DNA of 64,000 nucleotides from Nocardioides islandensis (GTDB lineage Bacteria; Actinomycetota; Actinomycetes; Propionibacteriales; Nocardioidaceae), in NCBI RefSeq assembly GCF_015352455.1, contig NZ_JADKPN010000001.1, positions 930,001 to 994,000 of the forward strand, read 5' to 3'. A program made the position numbers and the translations under genes. Position 1 is the stretch's first letter, and each line of letters begins with the position of its first letter. Positions 42,034 through 49,091 of the stretch are shown in pieces. Under the pieces are notes generated by a model. That model saw only the letters and a list, made by a program, of their open reading frames with translations. It was not told where the DNA came from and made no database searches.

Positions 42034-42908
42034 GCTCGGGAACCGACGCGTTCGTGACGCATCGCAACCTGCTGTTCACGGTCGCCTACGAGATGCTCGG
42101 CTCGGCCGCCGACGCCGAGGACGTGCTCCAGGAGACGTGGCTGCGTTGGGCCGGGGTCGACCACGACGAGGTGCGTGACGAGCGCGCCTACCTCGTGCGC
42201 ATCACGACCCGGCTCTCGCTCAACCGGCTGCGCACGCTGGCCCGGCAGCGGGAGACGTACGTCGGGCCGTGGCTGCCCGAGCCGCTGCTGACCACGCCCG
42301 ACGTCGCCGACGACGTCGAGCTGGCCGACAGCGTCTCGACCGCGATGCTGGTCGTGCTGGAGACGCTGACGCCGACCGAGCGCGCCGTGTTCGTGCTGCG
42401 GGAGGTCTTCGACGTCGGGTACGACGAGATCGCGGACGCCGTGGACAAGTCCCCGGCCGCGGTACGTCAGATCGCCCACCGCGCCCGCAACCACGTCGAG
42501 GCCCGCCAGCCGCGCGAGCAGGTGAGCAGCCGCCAGCGGGAGGCGATCCTCGACCGGTTCGCCTGGGCCGTCGAGCACGGTGACATCCAGGCCCTGATGG
42601 ACGTCCTGGCCCCGGACGTCGTGCTGATGACCGACGGTGGCGGGGTGAAGCAGGCGGCCCTGCGCCCGATCCTCGGCCGCGACAAGGCGCTGCGCTTCCT
42701 GGAGGGTGCCGCGACCAAGGGCGGCCCGATTGACGCCGTCCACCGCACGATGGTCAACGGCCGCCCGGGCCTGGCGTTCGTCATCGACGGGGCCGTCGAC
42801 ACGCTGCTGACGGTGCTCATCGAGGACGGGCTGGTTGCCGGCATGTACGCCGTCCGCAACCCGGCCAAGCTCACCCGGCTCGACGAGGCGGTGACACTGA
42901 CACGCTAG
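42030..42908 (+). CDS. sigJ: ECF RNA polymerase sigma factor, ECF41 group (SigJ-like)
   Basis: A 292-residue sigma factor. Region 2 (NLLFTVAYEMLGSAADAEDV then QETWLRWAGVD) and region 4 (LTPTERAVFVLREVFDVGY then EIADAVDKSPAAVRQIAHRA) are followed by a 110-residue SnoaL/NTF2-like C-terminal domain. The ECF41 marks are present: WLPEPL in the linker (81-86), DGGG in the extension (202-205) and NPAKL near the end (277-281). The C-terminal domain takes the place of an anti-sigma factor in this group. It is translationally coupled to the truncated CMD frame. TGTCACA-type promoters lie before that frame and before the next gene. Confidence 0.94.
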   Translation: MSSGTDAFVTHRNLLFTVAYEMLGSAADAEDVLQETWLRWAGVDHDEVRDERAYLVRITTRLSLNRLRTLARQRETYVGPWLPEPLLTTPDVADDVELADSVSTAMLVVLETLTPTERAVFVLREVFDVGYDEIADAVDKSPAAVRQIAHRARNHVEARQPREQVSSRQREAILDRFAWAVEHGDIQALMDVLAPDVVLMTDGGGVKQAALRPILGRDKALRFLEGAATKGGPIDAVHRTMVNGRPGLAFVIDGAVDTLLTVLIEDGLVAGMYAVRNPAKLTRLDEAVTLTR

Positions 42909-42911
42909 GTC

Positions 42912-42938
42912 TGTCACAACTCGTCCGCGCGCTTCGTC
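42912..42938 (+). promoter_or_regulatory. Candidate ECF41-type promoter before the DUF1801 gene
   Basis: TGTCACA (42912-42918), exactly 16 bases, then CGTC (42935-42938): a full match to the ECF41 consensus as I recall it. It begins three bases after the sigJ stop. The ATG of the next gene is 8 bases after the CGTC, so the transcript would be almost leaderless. Confidence 0.78.
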
Positions 42939-42946
42939 AACCAGAC

Positions 42947-43396
42947 ATGACCACCACGAAGCAGTCCCAGAAGAAGTCCACCACCGCCTTCACCGCCGAG
43001 GAGCGCGCCGCCATGCAGGCGCGGGCCGACGAGGTGCGCGCCGGCCGCGGACGGGGCGCGGACAAGGCCGCCGCTGAAGCACAGGCGATGCTCGACGCCA
43101 TCGCCGCGCTGGAGCCCGCCGACCGCGCCCTGGCGGAGAAGGTGCACGTCCTCGTCACCGAGGCGGCGCCGGAGCTCGCCCTCAAGACGTGGTACGGGAT
43201 GCCGGCGTACTTCAAGGACGGCAAGGTCCTGTGCTACTTCAAGGCGGCCTCGAAGTTCAAGACGCGCTACGCCCAGCTCGGCTTCGAGGACGTCGCGCAG
43301 CTCGACGACGGCACCCTCTGGCCGACCGTCTACGCGATCACCGACGTCACCGAGGCGGACGCCATCAGCGCGCTGGTGCGGAAGGCCGTCGGCTGA
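42947..43396 (+). CDS. DUF1801 family protein (YdhG-like), likely SigJ target
   Basis: A 149-residue protein. After a Lys-rich N-terminus (TTTKQSQKKSTTAFTAEERA) comes a helical segment with HVLVTEAAPELALKTWYGMP, the DUF1801 signature, then AYFKDGKVLCYFKAASKFKT and a C-terminal ITDVTEADAISALVRKAV. Proteins of this class are called YdhG-like or iron-chaperone-like, but the role is uncertain. The gene sits 38 bases after sigJ and has its own ECF41-type promoter, so it is probably the retained target of SigJ. Confidence 0.85.
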   Translation: MTTTKQSQKKSTTAFTAEERAAMQARADEVRAGRGRGADKAAAEAQAMLDAIAALEPADRALAEKVHVLVTEAAPELALKTWYGMPAYFKDGKVLCYFKAASKFKTRYAQLGFEDVAQLDDGTLWPTVYAITDVTEADAISALVRKAVG

Positions 43397-43511
43397 CCTT
43401 CAGGGGGAAGGTTCCGGGTCGGCCCAGGGTCCGTCCCCGATGAGTTCTGCATGTCTTCTCGGTCAATCTGGGTGTCACCGCAGCACCGAACACCAGTCAG
43501 GAGGCAGCGCC

Positions 43512-43694
43512 ATGTGGGACACCATCCAGACCAGCTCGACACATCTCTCGCACGACCTCCCGTGCCTCCGCTGCGGCCACGCGGCGCACACCTTCCTCGC
43601 GTGCAGCGAGACCTGCGACTGCGCCCGGACCGACATGCCGGGCACGGCGGTCGGCGTGGGCGAGGGCCGGGGAGTCGTCGCCCTCGCCGCTTGA
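43512..43694 (+). CDS. Small Cys/His-rich protein
   Basis: A 60-residue protein with LPCLRCGHAAHTFLACSETCDC, i.e. five Cys and two His in 22 residues, suggesting one zinc or cluster site. An AGGAGG ribosome-binding site lies 8 bases before the ATG. The C-terminus is Gly/Val/Ala-rich. No family is recognised. Upstream, TGTCACC at about 43470 resembles but does not match the ECF41 -35. It does not align to the 60-residue protein at 24554 beyond the Cys pairs. Confidence 0.7.
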   Translation: MWDTIQTSSTHLSHDLPCLRCGHAAHTFLACSETCDCARTDMPGTAVGVGEGRGVVALAA

Positions 43695-43744
43695 CGGTGA
43701 CCTCAAGCTGGACGCAGGTCCGTGCCCGCGCCGTCCACCGCAGG

Positions 43745-44857
43745 ATGGAGCACACTCGTGTCGTGAAGGTCTGCTTGTCGGCCATTCCTGGACACGGCCA
43801 CGTCCTGCCGATGGTGCCGCTGGCCGTCGCCGCGGCCAGCGCGGGTCACGAGGTCCTGTTCGTGGCCGGCAGCGAGTTCGTCGGACGGCTTCCCGTTCCG
43901 GTCCTCTCGGGAGTGCCGCAGGGGTTGACGCTCAGCGATGCAGAGGCCGAGGCGCGCGCCGAGATCCGGGACCCTGATGACCCGTTCGCGTTCCCTCGCG
44001 CGATGTTCGGTGTGGTCATGCCCCGTTACATCGCTCCGCGCCTGCTCGCGGAGTGGCAACGTCACGGCCTTCCCGACATCGTCATCCACGAAGGGTCCAA
44101 CATCGGTGCAGCCCTCGCCGCGGCCGAGGCAGGCGTGCGGGCGGTGGTATTCCACATCTCCTTGTCCTCCCCCAAGGGTTTCGTCGGAATGCTCCAGCGC
44201 GACACGGGCGTTCGCTTCGCAACGATGATCGACCCGCGCCCTTCGACGTGGAGCGCGGGTGACGCGACCGGCATCGACCTGGTGCCCATCCGCTCGGTGG
44301 CCTGGTCCGAGCCGTCCGCCGACCTCCCGGCGTGGCTGACCGACCCGAGCGTCGGCCCGAAGGCGTACGTCACGCTGGGGACCGTGGCGTTCGGTGCGGT
44401 TCAGGTCCTCCGTCGCTCCGTCTTGGAGACCGCCGCCCGGTGTGCCGGGGTCGTCGTGGCCGCAGGACCTGAGGCGAACCTCGACGCGCTCGGCGACCTG
44501 CCGGCGAACGTGCACCTCGAGCGCTACGTCGACCAGGCAAGGGTCCTGCAGCACGTCGACGTGGCGGTCCACCACGGCGGCACCGGTACGACCCTCGGGT
44601 GCCTGGCCGCCGGAGTTCCCCAGGTCCTCACGCCCCAGGGTGCCGACCAGTTCCTCAACGCTGCACGGTTGGTCGAGCTGGGTCTCGGGCACGCCGTGGC
44701 CAACGATGCGCACGTCGGGGACGTGGAGCTGGCCGTCGGCAGCCTGCTGGAGGAGGAGTCACTGCGTGCGAGGGTGCGCGCCATGCGCGATGAGATCACC
44801 GCGATGCCATCGCCGGCGCAGGTCGTCGACGACGTCCTCGGTCGTGTGGGGGGCTGA
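43745..44857 (+). CDS. Glycosyltransferase, GT1/UGT family (GT-B fold)
   Basis: A 370-residue glycosyltransferase like the macrolide and glycolipid GT1 enzymes. The acceptor domain starts VCLSAIPGHGHVLPMVPLAV, with the catalytic-type His in GHGH. The nucleotide-sugar domain contains VHHGGTGTTLGCLAAGVPQV and LTPQGADQFLNAARL, the PSPG-like motif with the HGG and the terminal Asp-Gln pair. It transfers a sugar from a nucleotide sugar to a small acceptor. ATG 43745 and GTG 43763 are both possible starts. The protein is slightly short for the family (usually 390-420). The acceptor is unknown. Confidence 0.9.
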   Translation: MEHTRVVKVCLSAIPGHGHVLPMVPLAVAAASAGHEVLFVAGSEFVGRLPVPVLSGVPQGLTLSDAEAEARAEIRDPDDPFAFPRAMFGVVMPRYIAPRLLAEWQRHGLPDIVIHEGSNIGAALAAAEAGVRAVVFHISLSSPKGFVGMLQRDTGVRFATMIDPRPSTWSAGDATGIDLVPIRSVAWSEPSADLPAWLTDPSVGPKAYVTLGTVAFGAVQVLRRSVLETAARCAGVVVAAGPEANLDALGDLPANVHLERYVDQARVLQHVDVAVHHGGTGTTLGCLAAGVPQVLTPQGADQFLNAARLVELGLGHAVANDAHVGDVELAVGSLLEEESLRARVRAMRDEITAMPSPAQVVDDVLGRVGG

Positions 44858-44902
44858 CCACTCCCTCAGGTTCCACTGTGACGCGAGACCGGCGAGGGCC
44901 GA

Positions 44903-45622
44903 TCACGTGACGTCGGTCAGCAGGCAGAACGGGTGGCCGTGGGGGTCGGCGTACACCCGCCAGTTCTCGCCCTCACCCGGCAGTCGGGTGGCCCCGAGGT
45001 CGATCGCGGCGCGCTCGGCCTCGTCGGCGTCGGTGCTGACGGTGACGTCGAGGTGGAGCTGCTGGGGGTACGCCGGGTCGGGCCAGCGTGGCCGGCGGAG
45101 CTCGGCGACCTGCTGGAACATCACCTGCTCGCCCTCCTGGCCGATGAGGACGCCCTCGGGGCCGTCGTAGGTCACGTCGAGGCCGAGGAGCCCGGAGTAG
45201 AAGGTGCCGAGCGCGGGCGCGTCGTCGGTGTCGATGGTCACGGCGAAGACCTTGGTGCCCTCGGTGTCGCCGTCGGCCTTGCACAGGTCGAACGGGTGGC
45301 CGGCCGGGTCGGCCAACGTGATCCAGTGGTCGTTGCCGGCCAGCCGGCGGGCGCCGAGGCTCTCGGCGTGCGCGGCGGCGGCCTCGATGTCGGCCACCTG
45401 GAAGTCGACGTGCATCTGCTGCGGGTGAGCCGGGTCCGGCCACTGCGGCGGCACGAGGTCGGGCGCGTGCTGGATGCCGAACCGCCAGCCGTCGGCCGAG
45501 GTCAGCGTCACCCACTCGTCGTCGGCGTAGCGCTGGGTCATCCCCGCCACGCCGACGTAGAAATCGGACAGCGCCCGGAGGTCCGGCGCGTCCCACACGA
45601 TCGTCTTCAGCTTGCCCACCAT
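44903..45622 (-). CDS. Two-domain VOC family protein
   Basis: A 239-residue protein with two VOC domains. The first half runs from KLKTIVWDAPDLRALSDFY to WITLADPAGHPFDLC, the second from VFAVTIDTDDAPALGTFYSG to VYADPHGHPFCLL. The repeated blocks WPDPAHPQQMHVDFQV and WPDPAYPQQLHLDVTV show internal duplication. The HPF and H-D/E positions suit metal binding. The ATG at 45622 is used; another in-frame start is 24 bases upstream. It may be in one transcript with the LysR gene upstream (30 bases between). The function is unknown. Confidence 0.88.
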   Translation of the reverse strand: MVGKLKTIVWDAPDLRALSDFYVGVAGMTQRYADDEWVTLTSADGWRFGIQHAPDLVPPQWPDPAHPQQMHVDFQVADIEAAAAHAESLGARRLAGNDHWITLADPAGHPFDLCKADGDTEGTKVFAVTIDTDDAPALGTFYSGLLGLDVTYDGPEGVLIGQEGEQVMFQQVAELRRPRWPDPAYPQQLHLDVTVSTDADEAERAAIDLGATRLPGEGENWRVYADPHGHPFCLLTDVT

Positions 45623-45652
45623 GCCTGCCCCTTTCGTCCCGGACATCCTGTC

Positions 45653-46513
45653 TCAGGCCGCCGACAGCGCGTCCACGACCGGGGCCAGGTCGGACCGATC
45701 GGTCCGGGCGAGCAGGTAGATCCCGCGGAGCACGGGCTGCCGGACGCGCAGCACGGCCAGGTCGCTGCGCAGCGCAGGCAGCAGCATGGCGGGAACGATC
45801 GCGACGCCGAGGCCCGCCGCCACCATCCCGGTCTTGGCGAGCAGGTCGTCGGCCGTCGAGGAGACCTGCGGCTCGAAGCCGGCGCGCGCGGCCAGCTGGC
45901 GCAGCATCACCTCCGACCCCACGTTGTCCTCGATCCAGGTCTCGCCGGCCAGCCGCTTCAGGTCGATCCGGCGTCCGCGCGCCAGCCGGTGACCGGGCTC
46001 GGCGATCACGACCACCTCGTCGTCGTACAGGTGCGTCGCCCTCAGCCCCTCGTCGCGCGGCAGGCCGGGCGGCGCGTCGGTCACGACCGCCGCGTCGAGC
46101 TCGCGGCTGAGCACCATCGGGCTGAGCTCGGGCGTGAGGCGGGAGACGACGGTGACCTCGGGACCGCCCGCCTCGCGGAGACGACCGATGGCTCGAGGGA
46201 CGACAGAGGCGGTGGCGGAGGGTACGGCGCCCAGCACGAGCGTCGCGGGCCGGTCGGTCGCCGTGCGCGCCGACTCGCGCCCGCGCCGGGCCTCGTTCAC
46301 GACCAGACGGGCGTGGGGGAGCAGGGCGGCGCCGGCCGCGGTCGGCGTGACGCCGCGCGGTCCGCGGTCGAGCAGGCGGACGCCGACCTCGCGCTCGAGC
46401 GCCGCCACCTGCCGCGAGAGGCCGGGCTGGGTGAAGCCGGTCGCCTCCGCGGCCGCCCTCAGCGAACCGGTCCGGCAGACCTCCACGAAGGCGTTCCACG
46501 GGGTGAGCGGCAC
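45653..46513 (-). CDS. LysR family transcriptional regulator
   Basis: A 286-residue regulator. The HTH is at residues 4-60 (PWNAFVEVCRTGSLRAAAEA, TGFTQPGLSRQVAALEREVG). The effector domain contains TLVLGAVPSATASVVPRAIG and the late GMVAAGLGVAIVPAMLLPAL. The GTG at 46513 (VPLTPWNAF) is preferred because the dyads between 46534 and 46567 then stay outside the gene; an ATG at 46546 would add 11 residues. It diverges from the dehydrogenase-NTF2 fusion gene, which is its most probable target. The inducer is unknown. Confidence 0.9.
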   Translation of the reverse strand: MPLTPWNAFVEVCRTGSLRAAAEATGFTQPGLSRQVAALEREVGVRLLDRGPRGVTPTAAGAALLPHARLVVNEARRGRESARTATDRPATLVLGAVPSATASVVPRAIGRLREAGGPEVTVVSRLTPELSPMVLSRELDAAVVTDAPPGLPRDEGLRATHLYDDEVVVIAEPGHRLARGRRIDLKRLAGETWIEDNVGSEVMLRQLAARAGFEPQVSSTADDLLAKTGMVAAGLGVAIVPAMLLPALRSDLAVLRVRQPVLRGIYLLARTDRSDLAPVVDALSAA

Positions 46514-46533
46514 GCGGACATCATGACGGATCG

Positions 46534-46567
46534 TTGTCGCAGACATGCGCGACTTGCGCTTGTCGCA
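46534..46567. promoter_or_regulatory. Repeats between divergent LysR and dehydrogenase genes (possible operator)
   Basis: TTGTCGCA occurs twice (46534-46541 and 46560-46567), 26 bases apart. GCGAC-N8-GTCGC (46549-46566) is a dyad. The spacing and position suit a LysR-type binding region, but no T-N11-A box was confirmed. Confidence 0.45.
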
Positions 46568-46595
46568 TGTGTCGGCCGACCGCAGGCTTGAGGTC

Positions 46596-47792
46596 ATGAC
46601 CTCCGTGACCGTCCTCGGCCTCGGCCGCATGGGCACCGCCATCGCCTCGCGCCTCTCCTCCGCCCACGACGTCCGCAGCTGGACGCGCCGTGCCGGCGGG
46701 TCACCGGCCGACGCGGTGGACGGCGCCGAGGTGGTGGTGCTCGCGCTGTACGACGGGCCAGCCTGCCACGACGTACTGACGGCGTGCCTGCCCGCACTGA
46801 CACCCGGTGTCAGCGTCGTGAACACCACGACGTGCTCGCCCGACGAGGCCGCGTCGTTGGAGGAGCTGGTCACCGCGACCGGGGCGAGGTACGTGCAGGC
46901 GCCGGTCATGGGCTCGACCCCCGCTGTCGACGGCGGTCGCCTGACGGTCCTCGCGGGATCCGAGCCGACGGCCGAGGTCGAGTCCGTGCTGTCGGTGCTG
47001 GGGGAGACGCTGGTCTTCGGCTCGTCGGCGGAGGCGGCCGCGCTCAAGCTGGTCGCCAACGGCGTGCTCGGCGACTCGGTGGCCTCGCTGCGCCGGTCCC
47101 TGGCCCGGGGCGAGGCCCTCGGCCTGCCCCGGCCGGCGGTCCTCGACGTGGTCGGCCGCAGCCTGCTGGGCCGTTTCGTCGACGGTCGTCGCGCCGTGCT
47201 CGACGGCTCGGGGTCCAGGCCGGAGGCGACCTTCGCCGCGGGCGCCCTGGCCAAGGACCTGGCCCTGCTGGCAGCGGCGAGCGACACGGTGCCGGAGGCC
47301 TCGGCCGCGCTGTCGGTGCTGCTGGCCGACGGGTCGGTCGGACCGGACGACGACCTCTCCGTGGTCGGCGCTGCGGCACCGGACCTGTCCTGGCTGGCCG
47401 ACGCGCACCTCGACGTCTCACCCGAGGTGGTCGCCGACCCCGACGTGCTGGAGCCCCTGCACGCCTACGCCCTGACGCACGCGACCGGCGACCCGGCGTA
47501 CCTCCCCGACGCCTTCCTCCCCACCGCCCACGTCGAGGGGTACCGCGACGGTGCCTTCGCCTCCATGGACCTCGACACCTTCGCCGCCCTGTTCACCGGA
47601 CCCGCCCCCGACGAACCGACCCGCACCCGCCGCGTCGAGCGCCTCGACGTCCGCGGGTCCGTCGCCACCGCCGTCATGACCCTCCACCACGGCGAGGTCG
47701 ACTTCACCGACGTCTTCGTCCTCCTCCGCGACCCCTCATCCGGTCACTGGCGGATCGCCAACAAGGCCTACGAGCGGCGTACGTCGGGATAG
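46596..47792 (+). CDS. NAD(P)-dependent 3-hydroxyacid dehydrogenase-like protein fused to an NTF2/SnoaL-like domain
   Basis: A 398-residue fusion. Residues 1-270 are a 6-phosphogluconate/3-hydroxyisobutyrate dehydrogenase-type unit: TVLGLGRMGTAIASRL (Rossmann GxGxxG), VVNTTTCSPDEAASLEEL, APVMGSTPAVDGG, and the catalytic-type Lys in AAALKLVANGVLGDS. Residues about 285-398 resemble the lumazine-binding/NTF2-like fold (SPEVVADPDVLEPLHAYALT, VATAVMTLHHGEVDFTDVFV, WRIANKAYERR). The two parts usually occur as separate proteins. The gene diverges from a LysR gene. Its stop codon lies in copy B of the 69-bp palindromic element. Confidence 0.85.
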   Translation: MTSVTVLGLGRMGTAIASRLSSAHDVRSWTRRAGGSPADAVDGAEVVVLALYDGPACHDVLTACLPALTPGVSVVNTTTCSPDEAASLEELVTATGARYVQAPVMGSTPAVDGGRLTVLAGSEPTAEVESVLSVLGETLVFGSSAEAAALKLVANGVLGDSVASLRRSLARGEALGLPRPAVLDVVGRSLLGRFVDGRRAVLDGSGSRPEATFAAGALAKDLALLAAASDTVPEASAALSVLLADGSVGPDDDLSVVGAAAPDLSWLADAHLDVSPEVVADPDVLEPLHAYALTHATGDPAYLPDAFLPTAHVEGYRDGAFASMDLDTFAALFTGPAPDEPTRTRRVERLDVRGSVATAVMTLHHGEVDFTDVFVLLRDPSSGHWRIANKAYERRTSG

Positions 47793-47852
47793 TCCGGTGT
47801 GAATGGGTCGTGCCTGTGGGCGTTTCACGACCCAAACGCACCGGACTACCCC
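47784..47852 (+). repeat. 69-bp palindromic element, copy B
   Basis: It begins TCGGGATAGTCCGGTGTG and ends CACCGGACTACCCC, gap-free against copy A (34575-34643, minus strand). Here the arms are slightly diverged in the middle (GAATGGGTCGTG against CACGACCCAAACG). The TAG at 47790-47792 is the stop codon of the dehydrogenase fusion gene, the same arrangement as copy A with the Rrf2 gene. Both proteins therefore end in Ser-Gly. Confidence 0.92.
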
Positions 47853-47919
47853 GGCAGGCGGGTCGGTCCTCGGCGCAGGGCATCCGGGCCGGGGTCCTAG
47901 ACTGCGAGGAGAACACCAC

Positions 47920-48027
47920 CCAGACAGGGGAGCACGTCGTCGCCACGAAGCCGTGGCGGCCGCGGGCTGAGAGTGCGGACAGCCGCAGACCCTCGAACCT
48001 GCTCCGGTTAGCACCGGCGAAGGGAGT
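47920..48027 (+). promoter_or_regulatory. TPP (THI-element) riboswitch
   Basis: The conserved THI-box blocks are in order: ACAGGGGAGC (47925-47934), GGCTGAGAGTGCGG (about 47965-47978) and GACCCTCGAACCTGCTCC then GGTTAGCACCGGCGAAGGGA (47988-48025). The last block contains GAAGGGAG, which also serves as the ribosome-binding site for the ATG at 48033. Binding of thiamine pyrophosphate would hide it and shut translation of thiB. Confidence 0.95.
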
Positions 48028-48032
48028 CACCC

Positions 48033-49091
48033 ATGAGGCACACGAATGCCCGTCTGTACGCCGCCGCGCTGGCCGCCCTGCTCCCGCTCAGCGCCTGCTC
48101 GTTGACGGGTGAGGACGACAGCGGCAGCGGTTCGGGCACGGCGGGAGGCGGCGACGTCGTCCTGGTCACCCACGAGTCGTTCGTGCTGCCGAAGAAGCTG
48201 ATGAAGCAGTTCGACCAGGACACCGGGTACCACCTGGTCGTCCGGGCGAGCGGCGACGCCGGCACGCTCACCAACAAGCTCGTGCTGAGCCAGGGCAACC
48301 CGCAGGGCGACGTGGCCTTCGGCGTCGACAACACGTTCGCGTCGCGCGCCCTGGACGCCGACGTGTTCGCGCCGTACGCCGCCGACCTCCCGCCCGGCGC
48401 GGACACCTATGTCCTGCCCGGCGACGACGACCACCGGCTGACGCCGATCGACAACGGCAACGTGTGCGTGAACATCGACACGCAGTACTTCAAGGGGAAG
48501 CGGGCACCGCAGACGCTCGACGACCTCGTCGACCCGGCGTACCGGGACCTCTTCGTCCTTCCCGGCGCGGCCTCGAGCTCCACCGGTCTGGCGTTCCTGC
48601 TCGCGACGATCGCGAAGTACGGCGACGGCTGGCCCGACTACTGGACGAAGCTGATGGACAACGGTGCCAAGCTCACCGCCGGCTGGTCGGACGCCTACGA
48701 GGTCGACTTCACCCAGGGCGGCGGCGGGGGAGACCGGCCGATCGTGCTGTCCTACGACTCGTCGCCGGCGTTCACCATCGACGGCGACCACAGCACGACC
48801 AAGGCGCTGCTGGACACCTGCTTCCGGCAGGTGGAGTACGCCGGGGTGCTCACCGGCGCCGACAACCCGAAGGGCGCCGAGGCCGTCGTCGACTGGCTGC
48901 TGTCGCCGCAGGTCCAGGCGGCGCTGCCGGAGAGCATGTACGTCTTCCCCGTCGACACCGAGACGACGCTGCCGGCGGAGTGGGCGTCGTACGCCGTGCA
49001 GCCCGAAGACCCGTACGCGCTGGACCCCGCGGACATCGCCGCCCACCGCGACGAGTGGCTGACGACCTGGAGCGACGTCACCTCCCGATGA
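48033..49091 (+). CDS. thiB: Thiamine ABC transporter substrate-binding lipoprotein
   Basis: A 352-residue solute-binding lipoprotein of the ThiB type. The signal ends in a lipobox LPLSAC with Cys22, which would be lipidated, followed by a Gly/Ser/Asp-rich linker. The mature part shows LVTHESFVLPKKLMKQF, the ThiB-like start, then NNGNVCVNIDTQYF-type sequence (NGNVCVNIDT) and SYDSSPAFTIDG, where thiamine contacts lie in the E. coli protein. The upstream TPP riboswitch fixes the substrate as thiamine or a precursor. It is the first gene of thiB-thiP-thiQ and overlaps thiP by four bases. Confidence 0.93.
   Translation: MRHTNARLYAAALAALLPLSACSLTGEDDSGSGSGTAGGGDVVLVTHESFVLPKKLMKQFDQDTGYHLVVRASGDAGTLTNKLVLSQGNPQGDVAFGVDNTFASRALDADVFAPYAADLPPGADTYVLPGDDDHRLTPIDNGNVCVNIDTQYFKGKRAPQTLDDLVDPAYRDLFVLPGAASSSTGLAFLLATIAKYGDGWPDYWTKLMDNGAKLTAGWSDAYEVDFTQGGGGGDRPIVLSYDSSPAFTIDGDHSTTKALLDTCFRQVEYAGVLTGADNPKGAEAVVDWLLSPQVQAALPESMYVFPVDTETTLPAEWASYAVQPEDPYALDPADIAAHRDEWLTTWSDVTSR

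Noticed and set aside
43470..43511. Third ECF41 promoter before the 60-residue Cys/His-rich gene
   Set aside because: The sequence reads TGTCACC, not TGTCACA, and no CGTC follows at 16 bases.
24554..43694. The two 60-residue Cys-rich proteins as paralogues
   Set aside because: They share only length and Cys pairs; the sequences do not align.
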